The notes beneath the pieces are model-generated. The model made no database searches. It had not been told where the DNA came from and saw only the letters and a program-made list of their open reading frames with translations. DNA of 64,000 nt, taken from Silene latifolia. Its lineage: Eukaryota > Streptophyta > Magnoliopsida > Caryophyllales > Caryophyllaceae. The DNA is taken from the NCBI RefSeq assembly GCF_048544455.1, contig NC_133537.1, positions 18,537,541-18,601,540 of the forward strand. Direction: 5' to 3'. A program made the translations under genes and the position numbers. This document shows positions 46,442 to 58,788 of this stretch, in pieces (the stretch's first letter is position 1; every line of letters starts with the position of its first letter).

Positions 46442-49400
46442 GTTGGTGAAGTGGAGAGGGTACTTTCAAATGTGAGCTCTTGGCAATGGTGGCTTCCTAT
46501 GCATCTCGTTCAATGACCCTTTGTTAGTATTTCATCTCTCCATTTCTTGAAGATTGGTAATATTTTTTGTTGGAAGAGTAGAGTGGCTCTTGGAAGTTCC
46601 TAGCCTTGCACCATCATAAGGCTTATGCTCCCGTTTGAAAATCCAAAATGACAAGTATGATCTCTCCCTTTTATCCAAATTCTTTCATTCACGTTTAATT
46701 TTTCGCATGCATTTAGTTGATAATTCATTTAGCTGCATTCATATAGAGTTGCATTAGATTTTAAATTTGTAATATATTGCCACATTTAGCAATTGCATTC
46801 ACTTAGCATAACTTGCATTGTCATTTAAATATCGCATGCATTGCATCATCAAAATAAAAACCAACTAAAAATTTGAAAAATGACTAAAACCACCAAAAAC
46901 ATGTTATTTTATTTCACTAAATTGCCCTCCCATGTCTATAAATAAGTGTGGGGAGGGCCTAAAAAAAAAAAACCAAAAACATGTCTTTTAATTTGAATTC
47001 CCTCCACACATTTATTTCCATTTGGAAGTGATGTAAATAAATAAGTGTGGGGAGGGAGTTCTTATATAAAACAATCAACAAAAATATGTCTTTTTAATTT
47101 TTCAAAACCAAAAATCACAAAAATATGTTATTTTCCCTTTGCAAAATCAAAAAAAAAAAAAATCAAAAAAAAAAATATGTTCCTTTCTTTTCTTATTCAC
47201 TCCCTATGCTTTTGTCCATTGAGGACAATGTACATTTCAAGTGTGGGGAGGGAAATATCCACTTTGTGCATATTGTTAATATTTGTATATATTTACTTGT
47301 AAATATTCAAGAAAAATTTCAAAAATGACTAAAAATTTGAAAAGTCTCAAAATTTCAAAAAAAAATATTGCATTGTATATACATGTGTTGGCTAACAAAG
47401 TGGCATAGGTACATTGACTTTCCAAGGCAAAAAGGAGACTAGAAGACCGCTTGGTATAGACGTTCTTATCTCTTTCTTCTTTTTCCATTCTCTCTCTTTT
47501 TATATTGTTGTATAATATGGAGGAGGATGAGATTTTTGTGCCTTGGATGTTCCTTTGGGGAACTTTGGATGGTTGGTGTTGATGTGTTGCTAGGATTAGC
47601 CAACTTGTTGCACGTTTCGTTTCATGTTTGTTTAAATTTCCGCATGCATTTTGTCACATGTGCATATGTGTTGTTGTTAGACTTAGTTGCACTTAGTATG
47701 TAAATGTTTTGCATAAGCATGGTCGAGGAAGGGAACCAAGTACCCCCATGATGATCTATATGTCCAATTGTGCCTTTCCCCTTCCCGTGACTCGCACCCG
47801 TGACCTCTTAGTTAGCCTAGGGAAGCGGGCTTGACCAATGAGTTTAGACCGATCTTGTGAGACCTAGGACCGTAGACTAGACCTAAGGCTCGACTTAGCT
47901 ACTCAAAGGTAAAGGTAGAGCCTCCTAGGGTGGGTACATTCGTACCCCGCCCTCATTTAGGTTTGAGAGTAGGCCTCCTCGCAAGGCGTGTCACATCTAG
48001 ACGCACAAGTGTGTCATTGCATCCTTAGACTATGAAATTGCATTACATTTTTGTGCACATGATATGAAGCAAAAATCAGTTTTTATGAGCCTCACATAGC
48101 CAAATAGCCTTGTTTTCTCCCTTCCATTATTTCCCTTTTTGATTCACCCCCTTGAGCCTTAGCCTACTCATTTGGCAAACCCACCAAAATAGCTACATTC
48201 CATAACCACCCTTCCTTAATCAAGAATTGGTCGGTTTTGTAGTTGTGTTGTAGGAGGTGAATTGGGTCATGATGGTGGATAATGTAAATGTCCACTCGGG
48301 TCAAAAGTTTGGTGTGTATTTGGCGTTGTAAATAAATAAGAGGTTTTGAAAAAGGAAATGAAAAACAAAAATAGAAAAGTGAAAAAGGTCATGAAAAAAT
48401 CCAAAAAAATGAGTTACTTGTGTTGTATATATATATCGTCAAGAAAAGAAAAAGGCAAGCAACACCCCTCCTCATCATTAAACGGGGTAGAAAAAGCCGT
48501 TGCTAAATAAAGGGTCATATTGATGTTTTTCCAAAATGAGTCGGGTTTACACATTTTTTGCATGGCTTGGGAAACCGAGTCTTTGTTAGCGTGTAGACGT
48601 TACCATTTGTTGAAATAAGAGGAGTACTTTTGAGTTTTTCCAATTTGAGTTGGGTTTATGCAATTTTTGCGTAGTTTTGGTGATCCATGCTATGTTAGGG
48701 CATAGACGTGTCTCATATGTTGCAATAAGAAATGGGTTTAGATGAGTCGATGATTCTTGATTTGAGCTCCACTTATCCAAACGGTGCTTGCACCAATCCC
48801 GTTTCGACCTTCTCCTTAGCCCCGTTACAACCCTTTGCTTCATATTGTATGCATTTTTATCTTTGTTTGCATTTCATTTGACATAGGACGGTCTTACACA
48901 TTAGATTGCGGGCACGTTTTCGCAAGTCGAGCTAGGAGAGTGATTTCGGTTACTTTTCGTCACATAAATCACCTTGTTCTTTCAATGAGCGACGAGCGAA
49001 AACCGTGAGGATGTCGTTGCCTAGGTCCCTTTAGTCACGGGTCTTTGGGTTGAATCTCGTGTCGGTCTAGTAAATCTCGGCGGACTTGCCCTCTTCCCCT
49101 CACCCCGCTCTTGAATTCGTTTCTTGGGCATTGGTCACATTAGGGTAGCTTGAGTCATGCTTAGGGGGTTGGCACCTCAATTGGCACTTCTGAGACGGTA
49201 CTCCCGACCAAAACCGTGTTTCATTGCTTGAAAAAAAAAAATCCGGCCACTTAGATGAGGAAAGTGGACCATTTTTGAGATGTATTCTATTGCTTGATCC
49301 GTGCTTTCATGATAGATGCATCGCCATTTTGTAGCAAGACCCAACTTGCCTTGCAATAGGCACTCTTCCCTCATGAGTGTCAAATTGTGAGTTGAAGGGG

Positions 49401-49551
49401 CGTTGAGTGCGCTAATACTCGATCGGCTTAGTTAGTAGCTTAGTTGAGTGACGCTTATATTGTGCACCCACTCACCGTATTTATCTTGGTAGTGCCTTGT
49501 ACGTCGGTTGAGGACTTACTCGGGGACGAGTAAGGACTAAGTGTGGGGAGA
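46442..49551 (+). other. Athila 3' non-coding region
   Basis: This is about 3.1 kb without coding content between the third ORF and the 3' LTR. GTGTGGGGAGGG recurs at about 46949, 47046 and 47240, and again as AAGTGTGGGGAGA just before the LTR (49539-49551), where it serves as the polypurine tract. The upstream copies may be polypurine-tract-like repeats. Long untranslated 3' regions are normal in the group. Confidence 0.7.
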
Positions 49552-51374
49552 TTTGATGAATGAACATTCGGCCCCTTTTTACCCTTTCTTTTGCTAATCT
49601 TTTGGACTACTTAGGCACGATCTTAGGCCTTTTTCTTGCTTTTTGCTCCATATTCCCGCTACTATCGATTCCGGTGCTCTATTGTAGGTAATTGAGCTAG
49701 CTAGAGGAAATTTGGGAAGAAACAAGGCACAAGAGGAAGATAGCAAAGAAGAATGAGGAGGGAAAGACGGAGCATGACCCTGAGCCGGGTAGCCGGCCGC
49801 CGCCCAACCGGCGGGACGTCACAATGCATTCTCAAGCTTCAAAAATAGAGATTCCTCGGCGCCGGATGGGCAGCCGGCCGCCGGTCGACCGGCTGGCGGT
49901 CGCTGCTACCCGTGTTTTGTCTTAATTCCCCTTTTTACAACTTAAGTATGAGGACACTATAAATACCCCCAAAAATCGGTGTTTTGACACACAACCCTAG
50001 ATCTGAATTATTTCCTCTTCCAAGTTTCAAACTTTGTTAATTACTTTGCTAATCATTCCTTAATTAGACTAGTTCTTCAATTAATTAGTAATTGGAGTTG
50101 GGTTGTAAGAATAATTGAAGGTTCCTCCTTCTTTAATTTTCTATCCTAATTCCTTTCTTACTACTTGATTGGTATTATTTCTCTCCCTATTTTCATTTGT
50201 TTACATTTGTTTTTCCTTCTAGTTTGTTTGATTGTTGTTGGTAAAATTGCATCCTTGTTGTTTGATTTTTGTTGTTTCACCATTGTTTATGTTTTCTTTG
50301 TTCATCTTTTCATTATTTCTCTCTCCTTTGTTTATCTTGGGTTAGTTGTCCTCAAAGACTTAATCTTTGAGTTGATTTTGTTAAAGATTGTGTCTTTTAG
50401 TTTGTTCATCCTTGCTACTAGATTAAAATCATCTTTCTTCATAATTATTGTTGGGTTGTTGCATGTTTATAAGTAAAATTCATCCTATCACCATGTTTAT
50501 GCTTAAAGACTCTATCTTTGTTGTTTTCTTTGCCTCTAAAAACATGCTTAGTGAGTAGTCTCCTTCTAGGACTCGGTTTGACCCGATATGGGTAATTTCA
50601 CTAACTAATTATCATTAAGGCTAATTTGTGGGGGAAATTGGTGAGGGTAGTTTAGAGGAATTTGCATGCTTAAGGTTTGGGTTTTGGGTAGTGTCAACTT
50701 GTGACCCTTGTCCACCAACGGAAGTTGGTTAGGTTGTTAGTTGGATACCCGAAATTTGACCTTGTCACCAACTAAGGTTGAGACCGGAAGGGAGAACCGA
50801 GGGAGGGTGCCTCTAGGCTAGCGTTTGAAATTGACCTCCGGAAGGGGGAGTGGGATGACCCGGAATATGATGAGGGCTTAATGACCTTGACCATTTACTT
50901 GACCTCCTTGGGAAAATGCATGTTCTTGGGGGTTGTCGGGTTTTGAGTTGGGGAGACCGGCTTTCGAACCCGGGAGGGGGGTTAGTCGGAGTTGCTAGTG
51001 TCCTATTGCGAGACCGGAAGGGAGGTTCTAGGCGAATTAGAGCCATCTCCCCCTCACCTTTCTACCCCTTTTGATTAGCCAAGACGATTAGTATGTGGAA
51101 TTACTTATACTTGTGGGAGAACCGAGTTCTAGTCCTTCTCTTTATTTGATCTATCCTTTATCTTTTAGCTTGTTCTTATCTAGTCTAGCTTATAGTGTTT
51201 AAATTTGTTAGTTTATGTGCTAGTTTGTTACCATCCTCTTTGTTATTTTTCGACTTAGCTAAACCGGTGAATTAGAACGATTAGTACTCCACCTACTCCT
51301 TGTGGGATCGACCCTTTAAAGTGTACAACGATAAAATCGTGCACTTGCGAGGTTTAACTTGAGACCATCAAGTT
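49552..51374 (+). repeat. Athila 3' LTR
   Basis: It is homologous over its full length to 36695-38516, with the same TATAAATA (49958-49965) and GC-rich cluster. It ends CCATCAAGTT before TATATC. Confidence 0.9.
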
Positions 51375-51501
51375 TATATCTCATACGAGTATATTTTAAG
51401 AGAGATTGGTAAATAGCCGCAAATGAAGAGTAGAAGAGTAGTAAGTTTTGTATGAAAGATAATTGTTCTAGTAAGCTACTGATTAGGATATTAAACAATT
51501 A

Positions 51502-51660
51502 TTCCCCCGTCCTGGTCAATTGTTTATCTTTGGTTTTGTAACAAAGACCAAGAAAAGAGGATTCAATTATTAGATGGCAAATGGACCAAATTGAGTGTAG
51601 ATGATCAAATTGCCCATCAAAGACATTCATTCCTAAAATAAAAAAAAAACAATTGACTGA
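51502..51660. mobile_element. Stowaway-like MITE interrupted by a Copia element
   Basis: It starts TTCCCCCGTCCTGGTCAATT after TA (51500-51501) and runs to ACAATTGACTGAC, the beginning of the complementary right end. The right terminus is missing because the Copia LTR starts at 51663. Confidence 0.6.
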
Positions 51661-51662
51661 CA

Positions 51663-51879
51663 TATTAAAAGATGAGTAGGGTTGAATATTGAGTAAGATT
51701 GTTATTCATTCGAATTGTGTGATACAGCCTACAACTTCTATCTATTTATACATACAAAGAGAATAATCAAATGCAAAGAATAAGGACTATTCTAGGGAGG
51801 CAATTATTCATTGCCTATATTTACATGATTTGTAACAGCTATATCGCTTGATTTGAGCACCGATATATTCCGTGTATTA
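51663..51879 (-). repeat. Copia 3' LTR (217 bp)
   Basis: On the plus strand it runs from TATTAAAAGATGAGTAGGG to CGTGTATTA. The matching left part of the other LTR begins at 56557 and keeps about 143 bp of the same sequence before diverging. Confidence 0.85.
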
Positions 51880-51889
51880 CCCCCCCTCA

Positions 51890-54800
51890 AGTTGGAGTGT
51901 GTAGAGTTGAGACGCCCAACTTGGAAAGAAGTTCTTCGAATGATGTCCGGCCGAGAGCTTTGGTAAAGATATCTGCGAGTTGACTCTTTGTGTGGATGTA
52001 AGTCGGGTGAATGAAGCCTTTAGTGTACTCATCGCGGATAAAATGGCAATCCACTTCAATATGTTTGGTACGTTCGTGAAAAACGGGATTGCGTGTAATG
52101 TGTAGAGCCGAGTCATTGTCACAATGTAGGTCGATAGGGGCTTTTTAAGTAATGCCAAGTGATGAAAGTAACCCGTTCAACCATTTTAATTCGCATACCG
52201 TGAAAGCCATGGCGCGGTATTCTGCTTCGGCGGAGGACAAGGATACTGTATTCTGTTTCTTGGTTTTCCAAGAAATAGGAGAGCTACCCAAGAAAACCAG
52301 GTAAGCGGATATGGACCGGCGTGTATTAGGACACGAGGCGTAGCTGGCATCGCAATATGCGTGCAAAGTTAATGGATTGTTGCTGCTGTATAAAAGCCCT
52401 TGTCCGGGTTGATTTTTGAGATAGCGCACGACATTCAATGCGGCGTTCCAGTGATTGAGTCGGGGAGCGTGCATGAACTGGGCTAGAATGTGGACGGAGT
52501 ATATCAATTCGGGCCTTGTGATTGTTAGATATACCAGGCGCCCTATAAGACGTCGATACGGTTGTGGGTCGTGGAGCAAGTCGGACGTGGAAATCCCGAG
52601 GTGATGATTGGGTTCCATGGGGATAGATGCGGGCCGAGAACCGAGGAGTCCGGACTCTGTTAAAATATCGAGGGCGTATTTCCTTTGCGAAATAAATAAT
52701 CCGGTTTTATTTCGAGCAATTTCTAGACCCAAAAAATATTTAAGGGCTCCGAGGTCTTTCATATGAAAACACTTATTTAAATAGCTTTTAAATTCTCGAA
52801 TTTTGGCCGAATTGTTCCCGCAAATAACAAGGTCATCAACGTAAATGAGTATGTGTACCTCAGTTTCAGCCTGTCGGAATGAGAACAGGGAATGATCATA
52901 AGCGTTTTGTCGGAAGCCGTATGTTTTTAAGGCGGATGCTAGTTTTGTGTACCAACACCTCGGAGCTTGTCGAAGGCCATATAGTGACTTTTGAAGTCTA
53001 CATACTTTCCCGTCCGTGCGTGAATCGTAGCCCGGAGGTAGTTTCATGTATACCTCTTCGTGAAGTTCACCGTGTAAAAAAGCGTTGTGGACATCCATTT
53101 GTTGGAGATCCCAATTTTTGGAGGCGGCAACGACAAGTAGAGTACGGACAGTAACGAGTTTAATGGTGGGAGCAAATGTTTCATTATAGTCGATTCCTTC
53201 TACTTGTCTGTTTCCCATAACAACGAGCCGAGCCTTATGCCTTTCGATTGTTCCATCAGCGTTGTACTTAATTTTATATACCCATTTGGATGCAATAGCC
53301 TTCTTGTTCGGCGGAAGGGTTTCAAGTGTCCACGTCTTGTTCCTTTCGAGAGCTTCAATTTCGGACTTCATGGCATCCCTCCATTGAGCAACCTGCACGG
53401 CCTCTTTAAAACTCGTAGGCTCGTGATTTTTAGTCACGGCCGATAGAAAAGCACGATGTTTGTGTGAAAACTTATTATAAGTAACAACATGAGAGATGGG
53501 GTATTTCGTACCTTGAGACGGTGCTGATGCGGCGTGAGTGGAGGGACTGATCGGGGGCTGTTCGTATCCGGAAAGGCGAGAATTGGGAAACTTTGTGCGA
53601 TGGCCTTTGCCCATGGTAGTGGGGACTTTGGTTGTTGTGGAGGGGGTGTCTGGGTTTTGAGTGGAGGCAGGGGTTTCGTGGGTTTCGGGTGTATTTTGAG
53701 CAGCGGTGTTTGTGGTGTCGTGTGCGGAAGCGGAGGTTGGTTGTTCGGTAGGTGGTGATGAGGATTGGGTTGTGTCGGGGGGTTCGTGAGCATCGGGTGT
53801 TGGGGTTGGCTGGGGTTCGATGGTGGGCATGTCTGTTGCTGGTGTTTGTGGGGAGCTGGAGTCGTTTGGGCTCTGTTCGGGGATGTCATGACTAACAGAG
53901 TCATTTGTGTCATTTAAAAACGAATAGGATGGTGTTGAAGTAGTTTTATTTGTTTGATTAAAATAAGGAAATTCATGCTCGATGAAAACGACGTCTCGGG
54001 AATTAAAATAGGTGCCGGTTTCAATATCGTATACTTTCCACCCCTTTTTGCCAAACGGATATCCTAGAAAAACACATTTTCGACTTCGAGATGCAAATTT
54101 GTCTCGAGACCGATTAATGTTTTTGGCATAACATAAGCACCCGAAGATGCGAATGTGATTAGTGGGAGGCGGTTTTTGAAAAAGAATTTCATACGGGGTT
54201 TTGCCTTTGTGAATCATTGATGGAGTCCGATTAATAAGATAGACGGCACCCAAAATAGTTTCGCCCCAAAAAATTATGGGTAAGTTAGCTTGAAAAAGAA
54301 GAGCTCGGGCCACATTTAAAATATGGCGGTGTTTTCGTTCCACACGACCATTTTGTTGGGGTGTGTCGACCATCGATGATTGATAAATAATGCCATTTTC
54401 GTTAAAAAAAATTTCAAGGCAAGAAAATTCCGTTCCGTTGTCACTCCGTACGGTTTTTATTTTTCTATTAAATTGTCGTTCCACAAGGGAGAAAAAATTT
54501 AACAAAGTTTTACGTGTGTCACTTTTGTGTCGAAGGAGATATACCCAAGTGGAACGGGAAAAATCATCAACAATAGTTAAGAAAAAACGGGATCCACAAG
54601 AGGCGTTTTCGGAGTAAGGCCCCCATAAATCACAATGAATTAAATCGAAAATATTAGATGCAATACTTAGGCTTGGAAAAAATGGTTCTCGTGTTTGTTT
54701 TGCACGAAGACAAATATCGCAATGTTTGCTATGAAAATTAGAGTTCAAATGTTTATTTGAAATAAAAGGCAAAAAACGGGAAATACTCGAAGCTGGATGA

Positions 54801-56479
54801 CCCAAACGACGGTGCCAAAGTTCCATTGTATCCGGTGTTGAGACGGTGTTTATTTGTGCTACTGGAGTACGAACATCCTTGAGAAGGTATAGTCCCTCGC
54901 ATTCCTCACCCGCACCAATCACCGTCTTCGAGGAACGGTCCTGTATGACGCAAAATTTAGAAGAAAATTGTATAGTTAACGATGTGTCAAGTAGAAGTTT
55001 GGAAACAGAGATTAAATGACAACGTAAATTGGCAACATATAAGACATCGTGTAAAGTAAGACGAGATGACAAATGGATATCACCACTTTGAGTGGCAATG
55101 GTAACCTCACCATTCGGCAGTCCTACGGACAGAGGAGAGATTGTTCGTAAATTCGAAAAAATAGATAAGCAACTAGACATATGGTTTGACGCACCCGTAT
55201 CAATTATCCAATATAAGGGAGAGAATTTACCACTGATAGAGTCGGTTTTGAGAGTTCCTTGATGGTTCTGCCACATTGTATTTAGCTCCTCAAGTTCTTG
55301 AGGAGTCATGTTGTTGAGATCAATTTTGTCAAAGTTCGATACGGAAGCGGAAGCATTGACAGTACCTGCGAAAGAACCGTGTCCAGCAGTAGCAGCGCCC
55401 GGATTCGGCGCGGTTCCAGTATTCGGACCCTGTTTCGTTCCTGCGCCCGCCCCCTGTTTCTTTAAGCGTTCCCAACGAACCCGTCCCTCAACATCGGGGA
55501 CGAACACTGCATTACTTAGGTCGGTATCATTCGGGTTGATGTAGATACGATCGCGGGGACGATCGCCCCACCATTCAGGGAAATTACCCGTCACACGATA
55601 GCATAGTTTGAAGAAATGACCAGTCTTTTTGCAAGCAATACAAAAGGGTCGGTTTTGGTCACGAGTGGAATTCGAATTCTGCTGAAAGGAATGATTTGAA
55701 TCCCTTCCCCCAGTTGGTCGATTACTGTTATTAACCCGGGCAGCAAAAACCATTGTATCGGGTTTCGATTCAGGACGGGCAGAGGATAAATTACGCATAC
55801 CTTCGTCTTGTAAGAGACGGTTGTAAATTAAATCCAAATTAGGGAGGGGGCGAATAGCAAGAATTTGAGATCGAGGGTTATCAAAACGATCGTCGAGACC
55901 CATTAAAAATTCTCTAACCTTTTTCTTTTCTCGATGAGTATCAAGAAGACTTACCAGGTTGCACGCGCAGGGATCACACGAGCAAGTAGGAAGCGGATCA
56001 GATTCGAGAAGCTCATCCCATAGTTGAATCATGCGCCCATAGTAGTTCATCAAAGACTCTGTTGGGCCTTGGCGGCACGCCATAAGGTCAGCGTGTAATT
56101 TGTATACTCGGGCTTCATTCGTTTGGCAGAATCGATTTTTGATTTCGTCCCAGATCTGCTTGGCCTGAGGACGATATGAGATTTGTTTTTGTAGTTTGGA
56201 GTCGATCGAGTTGTATAGCCATAGAGTCACCAGTGCGTTGGTAGACTGCCAGGCTTCGAATTTTGCATCGGTTGCTTTCGGTGGTGTTATAGTTCCAGTA
56301 ATATAGCCTAGTTTCCCCTTCGCAAGAAGCGCTAGATGAAAGGATCGGGACCATTCATCGTAGTTGCTTCCATTGAAAGTGATGAGAGTGATTTTGGTTC
56401 CGGTATTCTCGAGTTGAACGGTATTAGATGAAGAAGAATCGGTAGAGGAATGAACGATCTGTGTATCAAGATCTGTCAT
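51890..56479 (-). pseudogene. Copia gag-pol polyprotein region
   Basis: It encodes one long polyprotein starting MTDLDTQIVHSS. Domains in order: gag with NGSNYDEWSRSFHLALL, zinc knuckle CIACKKTGHFFKLCY, protease WIIDTGASNHMSS, integrase HRRLGHP...HC/CDIC and VDDFSRSTWVYLL, the SDNGTEF block, reverse transcriptase with QMDVHNAFLHGEL and YVDDLV, and RNase H with YCDASYAS and SSAEAEYRAM. The order PR-IN-RT-RH is diagnostic of Copia. About one break is present. It is element-derived, not a host gene. Confidence 0.93.
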
Positions 56480-56734
56480 CCTTAGGTTTTGTTGTTGTTT
56501 TTTTTTTTTTTTGAAAAGAAGAAGACGGCTGTGTTAGAATGAACTCCCTGATACCATATTAAAAGATGAGTAGGGTTGAATATTGAGTAAGATTGTTATT
56601 CATTCGAATTGTATGATACAGCCTACAACTTCTATCTATTTATACATACAAAGAGAATAATCAAATGCAAAGAATAAGGACTATTCTAGGGAGGCAATTG
56701 TATGATACAGCCTACAACTTTTTAAAGCTTTTTC

Positions 56735-58257
56735 GATTGTGGGTATGTAATTGATTATTCAAAGTTTATTGATTAAACTTTAACTAATCAACTAATGAAA
56801 GTAAACAGAATAAACGAAACAAACGAAAGAACGAAGAGACACACGGTTTTTGAAGTGGTTCAGTTTCACAAGTCGAAACCTACGTCCACTATTCTCGATT
56901 AATAAATTTAGTACCTTTCTACGGATTACAAATTTACTAACCCAACTCGTACAACTAACTCTAGCTGTAACTCAATGAGTATCGTTAAATACTCGAGTGA
57001 CTAACTTACGCTAATAAGAAAGCACTAATGATTCTAACAAAGGTTCACGTTAATGAACAAGTTGAGAATTCAACTAAGCACTATTATCCTATAACGATAA
57101 ATGAAGAACGAGTATGCGAGTTTTATGACACACGACCTTTCAAAATAGCAAATCGGTTTTTCTGCTTAAAATACACGGTTTGCTTTGTAAAAATTAAAAT
57201 CAATTTTTATGCTTAAGGTCTCTATTTTAGATGTTGTAAATAGCAAAGTATTTATAGGAGGAGAAAGAGTAGGCTACACGGTTTTGTCAAACCCTAATAG
57301 CCGAAATAATAAGATATAGAAACAAATCATATCTTCTTATTATCTCTTTCCTAAAAGCCCTCAAAAGATAATAAAGAATATTCAAAGAGATAGAATATAA
57401 TCTTTCCAATTATTATCTTTACTATAAATTCTAAGATTATGATAAGATTTCCTAAAACAAGAATATCTTTAATCATAAATAAATATATTAAGTAAGATAT
57501 ATAAGATATGTAAAGATATTATTATAGAATAAAATCTTTACCTAATATACCCTAGGCAACACGAGAAACCACGGCCCACAAGCTCGTGAATCGTGCAAAC
57601 CCTAGTCTTAACATATAATTAGAATTTAGGTTTTAAGAGAGGCTATATAGAAACCCTAATTAGTAGCAAAGTCCAACTCATAAGTTGATCCATCATGACT
57701 ACCAAATTAACGTTTACTATAAAACCGGACTCCTCACTAAACCGGGCTTTAATATATAAATACTTTCATTAAAACATTTAAAATAAACTTTAAACAATTA
57801 CAAAACAATTTTCGAAACAATTATAAGTCGTGTACAGAAACTCAGCATCTCAATGTTATAGTAGGAGAGCTATAACATTGAGCTCTTTTACTAGTAATGT
57901 TATAACTGCAAAGCTATAACTTTACCAATTCAAGAAACTCATTCTTAATTACCATTACGAGATAATCACCTATACTATTGTAATCTTCAAGAAGATCTTC
58001 GAGTACAGGCTACGTCATCATCCAAGCTTGATTAATCTTTAGACGGACTTCGTCTTCACACAATACTTGAATGGATCTCGAACCGTTTGATCTTGATTGA
58101 AGGCTTGAACGTTTCATGCAATTGTCATAATCTTCTATGTAGCTCGTAATAGGTTAATCCTAAAGCACTTAACAAACGATTACAAGCAACAAGTATATAG
58201 AAAGTAAATCACCTTGACATCATCAAAACATAAACATATAAGCTATATGGTTCAACA
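56735..58257 (-). repeat. SIRE-like 3' LTR (boundaries approximate)
   Basis: On the minus strand it starts near TGTTGAACCATATAGC, right after the tract AAAAAGGGGGAA (58272-58261), the SIRE-type polypurine tract ATCATCAAAAAGGGGGA. TATAAATA lies at 57256-57249, a plausible promoter. A double palindrome lies at 57851-57923. The inner end, near 56735, cannot be fixed without the other LTR. Confidence 0.65.
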
Positions 58258-58788
58258 AATTCCCCCTTTTTGATGATGGCAAGCCTCCTAACATTTGTGA
58301 CTAATTGTGTAGTTCCCCCTCAATATAATACCGTTATCTTGATAATAAAGATTAACGCAAGATCCAAACGATTCTTCAAAAACCGAAACTTTAAGGACTT
58401 TAAGAGACAATTGGTCTTGACAAGGAGCAAGCTTAGGTAGATGCTTACTATAGACGTTCTTTCCCCTTCTTGACATCATCGAAAAGCTAAGAACAAATAA
58501 AAAATGACTAGAATAATATAAGACGAGACAAGAGATAAAACGTCATAGGAAATAGTAATAACATGCAAAAACTATAAGCATCCAAAAGATAATTAGCATA
58601 CAAACGAAGAATTAAACATGTTTAAAGCCAAAATGGGCCGAATGAACACATGTCTAATGAAACACTTGGGCCATAACCACAAGCGCATTGCCAAAATGGG
58701 CCGAATAAGAAGTTTGCTTAACACACCATTAAAAGAAATAAAAAGAAAGCTAATTAAGGTAAGGGCTAATTATGGTAAGGCAGGGAGA

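Larger units (their letters stand above)
36695..51374 (+). mobile_element. Athila-group Ty3 LTR retrotransposon, nearly full length
   Basis: This is a 14.7-kb element with two LTRs of about 1.82 kb, a tRNA-Asp-type primer site, gag-pol, a third ORF in the env position and a long 3' non-coding region. TATAT, within TTTATAT, stands on both sides as the likely target duplication (36689-36693 and 51375-51379). The LTRs differ at about 1% of positions by eye, which suggests an insertion within roughly the last million years under usual plant rates. It carries about two breaks in coding sequence but is otherwise whole. The order gag-PR-RT-RH-IN-ORF3 and the presence of the Athila ORF-1-type domain assign the group. 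Confidence 0.92.
51663..56720 (-). mobile_element. Copia LTR retrotransposon
   Basis: On the minus strand: a short 5' LTR remnant (from about 56720), initiator tRNA-Met primer site TGGTATCAGGGAG (56556-56544), a single Copia polyprotein region, polypurine tract GAGGGGGGG and a 217-bp 3' LTR (51879-51663). It is nearly whole, with about one break in the coding part. Its 5' LTR is shortened and rearranged next to the following element. The two LTRs match almost perfectly where both exist, so insertion was recent. Confidence 0.9.
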
